Below are positions 25,850-34,411 of a stretch of 64,000 nt of DNA, one piece after another (position 1 is the first letter of the stretch; each line of letters opens with the position of its first letter). Source of the DNA: Streptomyces durocortorensis (lineage in GTDB: Bacteria > Actinomycetota > Actinomycetes > Streptomycetales > Streptomycetaceae); contig NZ_CP134500.1 in assembly GCF_031760065.1 (NCBI RefSeq), positions 124,001 to 188,000 on the forward strand, read 5' to 3'. Both the position numbers and the translations under genes were made by a program. The notes beneath the pieces are model-generated. The model searched no databases. It saw only the letters and a program-made list of their open reading frames with translations, and was not told the origin of the DNA.

Positions 25850-26793
25850 TCCTCACCGTCACCCCCAACCCCAGCCTGGACCGCACCTACGAGCTGCCCG
25901 GTCTGGTACGCGGCACCGTGCTGCGGGCCACCTCGGACCGCGTCGATCCCGGTGGCAAGGGCGTCAACGTCTCGCGCGCCGTCGCGGCAGCCGGACACCG
26001 GACGGTCGCCGTCGCCCCGATCGGCGGACCGGAGGGAGCACTGCTCGCCCGCCTCCTCGGTGACCTGGGCATCGAGGCCGCCGGTGTGCCGATCGCCGGG
26101 AGCACCCGGATCAACGTCACGCTCGTCGAGCCCGACGGCACCCTCACCAAGGTCAACGCGGCGGGTCCCGAGCTGAGTCCGGCCGAGGCGGAGGACGTCC
26201 TGGAAGCGGTACGGGTCCGCTCGTCGGCCGCCGACTGGATCGCCTGCTGCGGAAGCCTGCCGCGCGGACTGCCGCCCCGGTGGTACGCGGAGCTGGTCGC
26301 GCGCAGCCACCGGGCCGGGACGCGGATCGCCCTGGACACCTCGGGCGCGGCGCTGACCGCCGCGCTCGCCGAGCGGCCCGACGTGATCAAGCCCAACGCC
26401 CAGGAGCTGGCCGAGGCCGTGGGCCGTCCGCTCGCCACGGTGGGCGACGCCCTCAAGGCCGCCGAGGAGCTGCGCGAGCGCGGCGCCCGGTCGGTGCTGG
26501 CGAGTCTGGGCGCGGACGGGCAGCTGCTGGCCGAGGCGTCGGGGGCGTATTTCGCCACCGCCCCGGTGGCGGCCGTTCGCAGCAACGTCGGTGCCGGAGA
26601 CGCCTCCCTGGCCGGTTTTCTGACGGCGGGCGGGCAGGGACCGAAGGCTCTCGCCTCGGCCGTCGCCCACGGTGCCGCGGCGGTGCAGCTGGCCGGAAGC
26701 ATCATGCCCGCCCCGGCCGACCTCGATCTGCCGTCGGTCGTGACGACCTCCGACGTGCCGCTGGACCGCGCGCTGACGGAGCCCGCCCCATGA
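25846..26793 (+). CDS. fruK: 1-phosphofructokinase FruK
   Basis: This 315-residue PfkB-family kinase phosphorylates fructose-1-phosphate to fructose-1,6-bisphosphate in the cytoplasm. The start ILTVTPNPSLDRTYELPGL and the substrate loop RVDPGGKGVNVSRAVAAAGH are typical. The C-terminal SNVGAGDASLAGFL carries the catalytic aspartate of the PfkB signature 2. It is translationally coupled to the regulator through ATGA and is followed by a small overlapping reading frame and fruA. Confidence 0.96.
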   Translation: MILTVTPNPSLDRTYELPGLVRGTVLRATSDRVDPGGKGVNVSRAVAAAGHRTVAVAPIGGPEGALLARLLGDLGIEAAGVPIAGSTRINVTLVEPDGTLTKVNAAGPELSPAEAEDVLEAVRVRSSAADWIACCGSLPRGLPPRWYAELVARSHRAGTRIALDTSGAALTAALAERPDVIKPNAQELAEAVGRPLATVGDALKAAEELRERGARSVLASLGADGQLLAEASGAYFATAPVAAVRSNVGAGDASLAGFLTAGGQGPKALASAVAHGAAAVQLAGSIMPAPADLDLPSVVTTSDVPLDRALTEPAP

Positions 26794-26924
26794 CCCCCGC
26801 ACCGCCCCCGACACCGCCCCAACTCCCGCGACTCCCGTACGGACCCCACCCGTACGAGCCCGCCGCCCCGTCCCCCCGAGCCGCCGCAGGGCGGTCCCCG
26901 AGCAAGGAGCACCGCGATGAGTGA
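26790..26924 (+). CDS. Possible 44-residue proline-rich coupling ORF between fruK and fruA
   Basis: The frame begins with an ATG overlapping the fruK stop (ATGA at 26790-26793). It ends in a TGA at 26922-26924, inside the fifth to eighth bases of fruA. It therefore bridges the whole 123-base gap. The product would be rich in proline (MTPAPPPTPPQLPRLPYG) with no known domain. It may be a real coupling peptide or an open frame by chance. Confidence 0.4.
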   Translation: MTPAPPPTPPQLPRLPYGPHPYEPAAPSPRAAAGRSPSKEHRDE

Positions 26925-28902
26925 GCTGATCACCGCGGAACTGGTCGACCTCGATCTGTCCGCCGCAACGAAGGACGCCGCCGCGAGGTCGCTCGCCGAG
27001 CGGATGGTGGCCGCGCACCGCGTCACCGATCTCGACGGCTTCCTGGCCGACGTCGCCGCCCGTGAGGCACAGATGCCGACCGGTCTGGACGGCGGTATCG
27101 GCATCCCGCACTGCCGCAGCGCACATGTGAGCGCCCCGACGCTGGCCTTCGGGCGCAGCGCGGCGGGCATCGATTTCGGAGCGGCCGACGGTCCTGCGGA
27201 CCTGATCTTCCTGATCGCCGCACCGGCCGGGGCCGACGACGACCACCTCACCATCCTGTCGGGCCTGGCCCGCAGGCTGATGGACCCGGAGTTCACGGCC
27301 GCGCTGCGCGCCGGTACGGACCCGGGGGCGGTGGCGGCGCTGATCCGGGGCGAGGAGCCTGCGCAGGAGGCGCCTGCGCCGGAGTCGGCCGCAGCCGTGG
27401 TGGAGCCCACCGAGGAGCCCGCCCCCTTCCGGATCGTCGCCGTCACCTCCTGCCCCACCGGCATCGCGCACACCTATATGGCCGCCGAGTCCCTGACCGC
27501 GGCAGGCCGCGCCGAGGGCGTCGAGGTGACCGTGGAGACCCAGGGCTCGGCCGGTTTCCGGAAGCTGGACCCGGCGGTGGTCTCGGCGGCCGACGCGGTC
27601 ATCTGGGCCCACGACGTGGAGGTCCGGGAGAAGGCCCGGTTCCGGGGCAAGCCGCTGGTGGACGTCGGGGTGAAGGCGGGCATCAACCGGCCCGCCGAAC
27701 TGATCGCGGAGGCCCGCCGCAAGGCGGAGCACGGAGAGATCGCCGTCGCCCCGGAAGACGACGGCACCACGGACGACGGGAGCGGATCCGGCGCGGACCA
27801 CGCGCACTTCGGCGTCCGGCTGCGGACGTATCTGATGTCCGGTGTGAGCTACATGGTGCCGTTCGTCGCGGCGGGCGGTCTGCTGATCGCCCTGTCGTTC
27901 GCCATCGGCGGCTACGAGATAGCGGACGCCAGGTCGGTGGCCGACCACTTCCTGTGGGGCGAGGCGGACAGCTGGGCCGCGCTGCTCAACCAGATCGGCT
28001 CGGCGGCCTTCGCCTTCCTGGTGCCGGTGCTGGCCGGATACATCGCGTACGGGATGGCGGACCGGCCCGCGCTGGTCCCCGGTTTCGTCGGCGGGGCCAT
28101 CGCGCTGACCGTGAACGCCGGGTTCCTCGGCGGTCTGGTGGCCGGTCTGCTGGCCGGTGCGGTGGTGATGGCCATCCAGCGGGTGCCGGTCCATCCGACC
28201 CTGCGCGGCATCATGCCGGTGCTGGTGATCCCGTTGATCGCGTCGGCGGTCGTGGGGTTCCTGATGTTCATCGTGGTCGGCAAGCCGATCGCCTCGTTGC
28301 AGGGCGCGCTGACGGACTGGCTGAACGGTCTGTCCGGCTCCAACGCGGTGATCCTCGGCGTCGTCCTCGGGCTGATGATGTGCTTCGACATGGGCGGACC
28401 GCTGAACAAGGTGGCATACGCCTTCGCGGTCGGCGGTCTCGCCGATCCGACCCCGGGCAGCCTCAAGGTGATGGCGGCGGTCATGGCGGCGGGCATGGTC
28501 CCGCCGCTGGCGATGGCGCTCGCCACCACCGTACGCAGGAAGCTGTTCACGAAGACCGAGCGGGAGAACGGCCGGGCGGCCTGGGTGCTGGGTGCCTCGT
28601 TCATCACCGAGGGCGCGATCCCGTTCGCGGCCGCCGACCCGCTGCGGGTCATCCCGTCGGTCATGGCGGGCGGCGCGGTGACCGGTGCGCTGTCGATGGC
28701 CTTCGGGGCGACCCTGCGCGCTCCGCACGGGGGGATCTTCGTGGTCCCGCTGATCGGTGAGCCGTTCCTGTACCTGCTGGCGGTCGCCACCGGCACACTG
28801 GTCGCGACCACTCTGGTCGTGCTGCTGAAGAGTGCGCGCCGGACGACGGCCCCGGTCGGCGACGCGGGGCCCGCGGACTCCCCGGTCCCGGTCGCCGCCT
28901 GA
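26917..28902 (+). CDS. fruA: Fructose-specific PTS enzyme IIABC, FruA
   Basis: This 661-residue protein has the order IIA-IIB-IIC. In IIA, GIGIPHCRSAH holds the phospho-accepting His65. IIB (about residues 170-270) has VAVTSCPTGIAHTYMAAESL with the phosphocysteine near 179. IIC (about 300-640) has about eight to ten membrane segments and starts YLMSGVSYMVPFVAAGGLLIAL. It imports fructose as fructose-1-phosphate for FruK. The start is ATG 26917 after AGCAAGGAGCACCGCG. Confidence 0.96.
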   Translation: MSELITAELVDLDLSAATKDAAARSLAERMVAAHRVTDLDGFLADVAAREAQMPTGLDGGIGIPHCRSAHVSAPTLAFGRSAAGIDFGAADGPADLIFLIAAPAGADDDHLTILSGLARRLMDPEFTAALRAGTDPGAVAALIRGEEPAQEAPAPESAAAVVEPTEEPAPFRIVAVTSCPTGIAHTYMAAESLTAAGRAEGVEVTVETQGSAGFRKLDPAVVSAADAVIWAHDVEVREKARFRGKPLVDVGVKAGINRPAELIAEARRKAEHGEIAVAPEDDGTTDDGSGSGADHAHFGVRLRTYLMSGVSYMVPFVAAGGLLIALSFAIGGYEIADARSVADHFLWGEADSWAALLNQIGSAAFAFLVPVLAGYIAYGMADRPALVPGFVGGAIALTVNAGFLGGLVAGLLAGAVVMAIQRVPVHPTLRGIMPVLVIPLIASAVVGFLMFIVVGKPIASLQGALTDWLNGLSGSNAVILGVVLGLMMCFDMGGPLNKVAYAFAVGGLADPTPGSLKVMAAVMAAGMVPPLAMALATTVRRKLFTKTERENGRAAWVLGASFITEGAIPFAAADPLRVIPSVMAGGAVTGALSMAFGATLRAPHGGIFVVPLIGEPFLYLLAVATGTLVATTLVVLLKSARRTTAPVGDAGPADSPVPVAA

Positions 28903-28920
28903 CCTCCCGGCGGACCGTAT

Positions 28921-28939
28921 CCGGGGCGTACCGCCCCGG
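28921..28939. terminator. Short hairpin after fruA
   Basis: CCGGGGCG and CGCCCCGG flank a three-base loop. The hairpin starts 18 bases after the fruA stop and ends 18 bases before the next start, so it would end the fructose operon. Confidence 0.6.
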
Positions 28940-28956
28940 TGCACCGGGGTGGTTGG

Positions 28957-29400
28957 ATGGCTCACGTGAGCGAGAACTGGAACGCCGGCGATCCGGCCGT
29001 CCTGGCCCTTCCCTCCGGGCGGCTGGTCCGTGGCCGGGGGCTGCGCGAGCCGTTGCCCACCGGCCCCGAGCCGGAGTTCGGCGTCTATCTGCTGGGGCGC
29101 ACACCGCCCCCGGTCGGGTGGGAGTCACGGTGGCTGCGGTGGCCGGACTTCCGGCTTCCGGCGGACCGGGAGGCGGCCCGGGCCCTCCTCGAAGAGGTAT
29201 GGAACCGGGCCGCCGACGAAAGAGTCGAGGTGGCCTGCGGCGGCGGAATGGGCCGGACGGGGACGGCGCTGGCCTGCCTGGCCGTCCTGGACGGGGTCCC
29301 CGCGGCGGACGCGGTGGCGTTCGTCCGCCGGGGCTACCACCCACGGGCGGTGGAGACGCCCTGGCAGCGCCGTTACGTACGGAACTTCGCACGGCGCTAG
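28957..29400 (+). CDS. Protein-tyrosine-phosphatase-like protein
   Basis: This 147-residue protein contains VACGGGMGRTGTALAC, the P-loop CX5R (Cys94, Arg100) of cysteine-dependent phosphatases, with the following Thr-Gly-Thr. A general-acid region WPDFRLPAD (WPD-like) lies near residue 62, the expected order for a small tyrosine or dual-specificity phosphatase. The start is ATG 28957; GTG 28966 is an alternative. The substrate is unknown. Confidence 0.8.
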   Translation: MAHVSENWNAGDPAVLALPSGRLVRGRGLREPLPTGPEPEFGVYLLGRTPPPVGWESRWLRWPDFRLPADREAARALLEEVWNRAADERVEVACGGGMGRTGTALACLAVLDGVPAADAVAFVRRGYHPRAVETPWQRRYVRNFARR

Positions 29401-29438
29401 AAGCGTGCGGGCCTTCGCCTTCCTCCTCGGCTGTGCGG

Positions 29439-30125
29439 TCAGTCGTGGCGTACGGCGCGGAGCACCGCGTCCCGGACGACGGTCTCGCGGCCTTCCGGGT
29501 CGGGGCCGACGCGTTCGGGTGCGGTCGCTTCGATGACCGCCCATTCGGCGGGGTCGAGGACGGCCGCCATCTCCTCCCCCGTGGCGAAGAGGTCCGCGCT
29601 GCCGGGGCGTCCGACGGAGGGGTCGCGGTCGTCCGGGTGGTGGCTGACCACGAGGAGCGTGCCGCCGGGGCGGACGGCGGCGGCTAGCCTGCGGTGCAGG
29701 GCGTGGAGCTCGGCCCGGGGCAGGTGCATGAACTGGGCGGAGACCAGGTCGTAGCGTTCGGGGGCCGGGTCCCAGCTGCGGACGTCGGCCTGCCGCCAGG
29801 TGATCCGGTCCGCGATGTCCGCCCCGGCGGCGGCCGCCGTACGGGCGGAGGATTCCAGGCCCGTGGAGGACCAGTCGGCGCCGGTGACCCGCCAGCCGCG
29901 GGCGGCCAGCCAGATCGCGTCGGCGCCCTCGCCGCTGCCCACGTCCAGGGCCGTACCGGGGTCGAGGGGCGTCGCGTACTGGACGAGGACCGGGTTGGGG
30001 TCGCCGCTCCAGGCGTTGCCCGCCCGGTAGCGGTCCTCCCAGAACTCCTGGGTGAAGAACTGGCGGGCGTCATCGTCGTCATGCCGGTGGCCGGGGGCGT
30101 GCTGATCCGTGTGGTGGTGGCTCAT
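29439..30125 (-). CDS. Class I SAM-dependent methyltransferase
   Basis: This 228-residue protein has a His/Asp-rich N-terminal segment, then EFWEDRYRAGNAWSGDPNPVL and the SAM motif I ALDVGSGEGADAIWLAARGW. YDLVSAQFMHLPRAELHALH is motif IV/post-IV. The family resembles thiopurine/tellurite-type methyltransferases (TehB-like) common in actinomycetes. The substrate is not predictable. The start is ATG 30125, without a clear ribosome site. Confidence 0.88.
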   Translation of the reverse strand: MSHHHTDQHAPGHRHDDDDARQFFTQEFWEDRYRAGNAWSGDPNPVLVQYATPLDPGTALDVGSGEGADAIWLAARGWRVTGADWSSTGLESSARTAAAAGADIADRITWRQADVRSWDPAPERYDLVSAQFMHLPRAELHALHRRLAAAVRPGGTLLVVSHHPDDRDPSVGRPGSADLFATGEEMAAVLDPAEWAVIEATAPERVGPDPEGRETVVRDAVLRAVRHD

Positions 30126-30192
30126 GGAGGCATGGTGCGGTCCGGGCCCCGGGGTGGGCCAACTTGCTTGCCGGATCAGCAAATCCCGCCGT

Positions 30193-30993
30193 TCAGCGCC
30201 TCGCCCGGCGGCGGCGCAGCACCACCAGGGGTACGGCGGCGGCGAGCGTGATGCCGCCCGGGTCTAGCACCGCTTCGGCGGCCGGGGCCGGGTGGTCGGC
30301 GCTGCCCTGGGCGTTGTCGAAGGTGTCCGGCACGGGCAGGGTGCTCCAGCGGCCGAGCGGCCAGGCGATGACGACGGCGCGGCCGACGACCTCGTCGACC
30401 GGGACCATGCCTTCGGTGCTGTCGTCCTGGTGGTAGCGGGAGTCCTCCGACGCCTGGCGGTGGTCGCCCATCACCCAGAGCTTGCCCTCGGGCACGGTGA
30501 CCTTGAAGCGGCCGCCCTCGTCGTCGCTGCACGGGGTGTTCCCGGGGAAGACGTACGGCTCGTCCAGGGCGGTGCCGTTGACCTTGACCGGCCCGTCGCC
30601 GGCGCACTCCACGGTGTCGCCGCCGACGCCGATGACCCGCTTGATGAGGTCCTTGTCCTCGGCCGAGGGCATCACGCCGATGAAACCGAGCACCTTCTGC
30701 ACGGTGTTGGGCTCATCGACGGGCACATCGTCGAGCCAGTCCGCCGGGTCGTGGAAGACGATCACTTCGCCGCGTTCCGGTTCCGCCCCGAACCAGGGGG
30801 TGAGCTTGTCGACGAGGACCCGGTCGCCCGTCTGCAGGGTGTCCTGCATGGAGTTCGAGGGGATGGAGAAGGCCTGCAGAAGGAAGGTTTTGATCAGCAG
30901 GGCCAGGACCAGGGCCATGCCGATGAGGAGCGGGAGCTCCACCCAGAACGGCCGGTTCTTCCTCGTCCTCGCTCGTGCGCCCGCACGCCTCAT
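30193..30993 (-). CDS. Type I signal peptidase
   Basis: This 266-residue membrane protease has an N-terminal anchor (LLIGMALVLALLIKTFLL). The catalytic serine is in IPSNSM (Ser48) and the catalytic lysine in DLIKRVIGVGGDTVE (Lys118). GDHRQASEDSRY is conserved box E. A second hydrophobic segment near residue 248 anchors the C-terminus, as in Streptomyces SipX/SipZ. It removes signal peptides from Sec and Tat cargo. ATG 30993 follows AGGAG. It lies alone, not in the usual four-gene sip cluster. Confidence 0.95.
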   Translation of the reverse strand: MRRAGARARTRKNRPFWVELPLLIGMALVLALLIKTFLLQAFSIPSNSMQDTLQTGDRVLVDKLTPWFGAEPERGEVIVFHDPADWLDDVPVDEPNTVQKVLGFIGVMPSAEDKDLIKRVIGVGGDTVECAGDGPVKVNGTALDEPYVFPGNTPCSDDEGGRFKVTVPEGKLWVMGDHRQASEDSRYHQDDSTEGMVPVDEVVGRAVVIAWPLGRWSTLPVPDTFDNAQGSADHPAPAAEAVLDPGGITLAAAVPLVVLRRRRARR

Positions 30994-31090
30994 CGCCCCG
31001 CTCCTCGCCCCGTGTGTCCCGCCCGTCCGTTCCTGGGGGAACGGATCCCGTGCGGATCACTCTATGGGGTGCCGGTGACGGCGGAGGACT

Positions 31091-31405
31091 CTACGGGGCA
31101 GGTGAGGGCGGTCCGGCGGGCTGCCCGGCGGCGACCGGCGGGACCGTGGCGCCCGCACCCTCCCGCACGGCCTCGACCACGCTCTGGTGGAAGGCGCGGC
31201 TCTCCTCCTCGGAGGGACACGGCGCGGGGCTGCCCGCGAGCGTAAACCAGTCCGATGATCCGCTGTACTGCACGGCCACCGACGCCTGTCCGTCGGACCA
31301 GGTCGTATGCACCGTGAGATCACCGGTGAGGATTCCTGCTTCTACGGTGCGTACTCCGCCGGTTCCCGCGAAGACACCGCTGGTCGTCCACGATGCCCAG
31401 CTCAT
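31091..31405 (-). CDS. Conserved-looking small protein of unknown function (104 residues)
   Basis: From ATG 31405 the protein reads SWASWTTSGVFAGTGGVRTV, then DLTVHTTWSDGQASVAVQYSG and a charged C-terminus with a Pro-rich end. It is predicted to be a small beta-rich domain, without a signal peptide or catalytic motif. I do not recognise a named family. It faces away from the DinB gene upstream and towards the signal peptidase. Confidence 0.6.
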   Translation of the reverse strand: MSWASWTTSGVFAGTGGVRTVEAGILTGDLTVHTTWSDGQASVAVQYSGSSDWFTLAGSPAPCPSEEESRAFHQSVVEAVREGAGATVPPVAAGQPAGPPSPAP

Positions 31406-31517
31406 GACGCGTCGCCTTTCGGACAAGAACAAGCCTGTCTAGCGGACTGCTTCCGAGTATGGCACCGCTGGTGGGAGTGTGCACGGGTGTGCGAGGGCCG
31501 GTCGCGGCCGCCGGTGC

Positions 31518-32027
31518 TCAGGCCCGTTCCAGCACCCCGCGGACGAAGGCGGCCTGGCCCGCGTGCTGGAGGTCCTCGGCGATGACGCTGATCAGCCGGA
31601 CGCCCAGGGTCACCGGGGGTGACCAGGTCTCGTCGACGATCCGGTCGAGGGCGTGGCCGTTCAGCCCTGCGACGAAGTCCAGGGTCCGTTCGTGCACGGC
31701 GTCGTAGTAGCCGAGGAGGGGTGCGGCGGAGTAGACGCGGACGGCGGCGACCTCGTCACCGCTGTGCCCGTAGCCGGTGGCCGTCTCGTCGAACGGCAGA
31801 TCGAACCGGTCGGCCCAGCCCTCGGTGAGCCAGACCTGTTCGGTTCCGGCCGCGTCGGCGATGTGGTCGTCCTGGATGCGGGTGAGGTGCCAGATCAGCC
31901 AGGCGATCGAGTTCGCCTCCTCGTCGAGGCGGGCGTTGAGGTCGTCGGGCGGGAGTCCTTCTGCCGCCGCGTGGACCACTTCCCTGACGCGGCCGAACGC
32001 CTCGGCCAGCATGCCTGCGCTGTTCAT
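31518..32027 (-). CDS. DinB/YfiT-family protein (mycothiol-transferase fold)
   Basis: This 169-residue four-helix protein contains the metal-site signature ANSIAWLIWHLTRIQDDHIAD and ISVIAEDLQHAGQAAFVRG, with His residues at the three positions expected for a DinB metal triad. Actinobacterial members often use mycothiol as cofactor for detoxification. ATG 32027 was selected where homology starts; AAGGTGA lies upstream. Confidence 0.88.
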   Translation of the reverse strand: MNSAGMLAEAFGRVREVVHAAAEGLPPDDLNARLDEEANSIAWLIWHLTRIQDDHIADAAGTEQVWLTEGWADRFDLPFDETATGYGHSGDEVAAVRVYSAAPLLGYYDAVHERTLDFVAGLNGHALDRIVDETWSPPVTLGVRLISVIAEDLQHAGQAAFVRGVLERA

Positions 32028-32123
32028 CCGTTCACCTTCGCCCCCGGGGCGGGCGGGAGCGGGGCGCGACACACCCCCGGCCGGGGCTCGCGGCCCTACG
32101 GTCGGGTCATGGTCCGCAGCAGG

Positions 32124-32301
32124 GCGCACGACGTCGATCCATCTGCTGCGCACCGGTGTCCGTTACGCGTTCACGGACCGGCTGGCCTCCCGCGACATGG
32201 GCAAGGGCTGCCTGCGCTTCCGCGACCCGGCCAGGATCGACTTCACGCTCGTACGCGATCTGCTCCGGGCGACCGCGGCGACGCGCGGCACGCCCTGCTG
32301 A
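32124..32301 (+). pseudogene. Possible remnant of a DUF1801-type protein
   Basis: The open frame ends SIHLLRTGVRYAFTDRLASR, then DMGKGCLRFRDPARIDFTLVRDLL and a short tail. This pattern resembles the C-terminal third of DUF1801 proteins (GKGCLxFxxxxxIDxxLVxxLL). No start or N-terminal part can be found, so it looks like a truncated copy. Confidence 0.4.
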
Positions 32302-32322
32302 CGGGCGCGTTCCAGCCGCGTT

Positions 32323-33351
32323 TCAGCGCCTGTCGTGCAGCCAGTCGGTCAGCAGGGTGTTGACCTCGGCGGGGCGTTCCTGCTGGATCCAGTGGCCGCA
32401 GCCTTCGAGGAGGTGGGCGGCGGACAGGCCGGGAAGGGTCCTCGGGTAGGCGTCGATGGCGTCGGACATCCAGGTGGTGGAGGCGTCGAGGGTACCGCCG
32501 ATGAAGAGGGAGGGCTGCGCGACGGAGGCCCCGTGCCAGGCGGTGAGGTCCTCCCAGTCCCGGTCGACGTTGCGGTAGCGGTTGAGCGCGCCCGTGAGGC
32601 CGGTGCGTTCGAACTCCGCGCTGTAGACGTCGAGGTCCCGCTCCTCCAGCCATCCCGGCAGTCGGCCTGTGGGAAACCGGTCGGCCATGCGCGCGCCCTT
32701 CGGGACGAAGAAGAGGCCGCTGTGATCCGCGGGGGCGAGGGTGTCGCCGGAGAGGCCTGTGTAGAGGCCGGTGAGCCAGCCGCGTACGTCGGGCTCGATC
32801 TCCGCCTCGGCGCGGCCGGGGGTCTGGAAATAGCTGACGTAGAACTCCTCGTCGCCGCCGATCCGGGTGAAGGCGTCGGTGGGACGAGGGCCTCCGGGGG
32901 GTGCGTAGGGGACGCTGAGCAGGGCGGCGGCGGTGAAGACGTCGGGGCGGAGCAGGGCGCTGTGGGCGGCGATGGGCGATCCCCAGTCGTGTCCGACGAC
33001 GATGGCGGTCTCCGCGCCGAGGGCCCTCACGACGGCGGTGTTGTCGGCGACGTGGGCGAGCATGCGGTAGGCGTCGACGGCGACGGGCTTGGAGGAGCGT
33101 CCGTAGCCGCGTACGTCGATGGCGACGGCCCGGTATCCGGCGGCGGCCAGCGCGGGGAGCTGGTGGCGCCAGGAGTACCAGGACTCGGGGAAGCCGTGGA
33201 CGAGCAGAACGAGAGGACCGGTGCCTTGTTCGACGCAGTGGATGCGGCCGCCGGGGACTTCGACCAGGCGGTGCACCGCGCCGGGGAGGAGCGTGGAGGG
33301 GCGGGCCGCGCGGTCCGCCGACGGGGTGGGTACGGGGGTGTGCTCCGGCAT
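32323..33351 (-). CDS. Alpha/beta-hydrolase, epoxide-hydrolase type
   Basis: This 342-residue protein has the oxyanion motif HGFPESWYSWRHQ (near residue 52) and the nucleophile elbow VVGHDWGSP (Asp122). A cap-domain tyrosine region YVSYFQTPGRAEAEIE and the catalytic histidine in GCGHWIQQERP near the C-terminus complete the set. The Asp nucleophile separates it from esterases and fits soluble epoxide hydrolases. ATG 33351 follows GAGGAGGA. Confidence 0.93.
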   Translation of the reverse strand: MPEHTPVPTPSADRAARPSTLLPGAVHRLVEVPGGRIHCVEQGTGPLVLLVHGFPESWYSWRHQLPALAAAGYRAVAIDVRGYGRSSKPVAVDAYRMLAHVADNTAVVRALGAETAIVVGHDWGSPIAAHSALLRPDVFTAAALLSVPYAPPGGPRPTDAFTRIGGDEEFYVSYFQTPGRAEAEIEPDVRGWLTGLYTGLSGDTLAPADHSGLFFVPKGARMADRFPTGRLPGWLEERDLDVYSAEFERTGLTGALNRYRNVDRDWEDLTAWHGASVAQPSLFIGGTLDASTTWMSDAIDAYPRTLPGLSAAHLLEGCGHWIQQERPAEVNTLLTDWLHDRR

Positions 33352-33499
33352 GGTTCCTCCTCGGGCGCCCGGCGGTGGGGCGGTCGTGACGGGGCTGCGG
33401 GCGGCCGGCTCGGAAGCCCGGCCGCCCGGTCACGATCATTCGGCCGGGGCAGCCGCTCGTACAAGCTTTCTTGCTGTTCCGGCAACCCGGCCCGGGCGG

Positions 33500-33733
33500 T
33501 CAGACGAGGAGGCTCAGCAGGTGCGCGCAGGCGGCGGCCTCGTCCGGGTGGCGGGCGACGACTTCGTACGTGCCGCGCTCGAAGGCCCCGGTCTCCCACC
33601 GGCCGTCGGCCGCCCGCCGGACGAAGAGGAAGTCCGGCGGGGTCGGAGCGGGCTCGTGGACACCCTCGATCCAGTAGTAGCCGCCGGGGATTCGGGCCTC
33701 GACGAGTGCGGCGTGCAGCGCCCGGCGGTCCAT
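33500..33733 (-). CDS. Small protein downstream of TNT toxin, likely immunity factor
   Basis: This 77-residue soluble protein starts three bases after the stop of the TNT-domain gene, so the two are co-translated. It reads GGYYWIEGVHEPAPTPPDFLFVRR and ends in a helix DEAAACAHLLSLLV. There is no signal peptide, so it would stay in the cytoplasm. An immunity role is inferred from position by analogy with the IFT/TNT pair of mycobacteria; I see no certain sequence relation to IFT. Confidence 0.65.
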   Translation of the reverse strand: MDRRALHAALVEARIPGGYYWIEGVHEPAPTPPDFLFVRRAADGRWETGAFERGTYEVVARHPDEAAACAHLLSLLV

Positions 33734-33736
33734 GGG

Positions 33737-34411
33737 TTACGCGCCCGCGGGGGTCAGGTAGGCGTTGTCGAGCAGCCACTTCACGTTCAGCCGCTGCCCC
33801 TCGCCCGGGTCCAGGAACACCGCGTCGAGCTTGATCTGCTGACCGCCACCGGGCTGCTCGAACCACGGGGCGATGCTGCCCTGCCAGACCCAGAAGGGCT
33901 TGGCCACCTTGTAGACGCGGTAGTCGCAAGGAGTGGCCGCTTCCCTGGTGTTGAGGTTCTGCGGGGGCAGGGCGCGCTCGGCGTAGGCGTCGCCCGCGGG
34001 GGCCAGATAGCCGCCGTACTCGGAGCCGAAGCGGTCCAGGCGCTGGCCGGTGCGGAGCTTGACGGGCTCCTTGTCGATCTCGCCGTTCACCTCGGCGAAG
34101 CCGTCGTTGGGCGGGTACTTCCAGCTTCCCGTGTCCGCGGGCCCCTCCCAGTACTTCTTGAGGAAGTCCCTGGGCGTGAGGTCACCGGTGCGCTGGTAGC
34201 CGTTCAGCAGCGGGCCGACCGGGGCGAGCCGCTTGCCGGGCAGCCACTTCGGACCGAGGCGGGCGTCGCCGCGGAACTCCCCGGTGCAGGGCGCGTGGCG
34301 CTCGGCGGCGGGCGCGGTGCCGACCGGCTGCGGGGCGGCACTCGCGGCGGGGGCGGTGATCAGTCCGGCGGTGATGCCGAGCGCGGCAAGTACGGTACGC
34401 ATGCGGTTCAT
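33737..34411 (-). CDS. Secreted TNT-domain protein (NAD+ glycohydrolase toxin family)
   Basis: This 224-residue protein has a Sec signal peptide (residues 1-26, cleavage ASAAP). A TNT domain (tuberculosis necrotizing toxin) spans about residues 98-192. Family hallmarks are YPPNDGF (99-105), LDRFGSEYGGYLAP (125-138, with Arg127 and the RxGSE tract) and IAPWFEQPGGGQQ (180-192) with the glutamine expected at the active site. TNT enzymes hydrolyse NAD+ and kill cells that take them up. Unlike CpnT it has no channel domain. A tail of about 32 residues follows the domain. ATG 34411 has GAGGGG eight bases upstream. Confidence 0.85.
   Translation of the reverse strand: MNRMRTVLAALGITAGLITAPAASAAPQPVGTAPAAERHAPCTGEFRGDARLGPKWLPGKRLAPVGPLLNGYQRTGDLTPRDFLKKYWEGPADTGSWKYPPNDGFAEVNGEIDKEPVKLRTGQRLDRFGSEYGGYLAPAGDAYAERALPPQNLNTREAATPCDYRVYKVAKPFWVWQGSIAPWFEQPGGGQQIKLDAVFLDPGEGQRLNVKWLLDNAYLTPAGA

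Noticed and set aside
25483..28965. 1160-residue open frame antisense to the fructose operon
   Set aside because: Low-complexity Arg/Gly/His-rich product opposite clear FruK and FruA genes.
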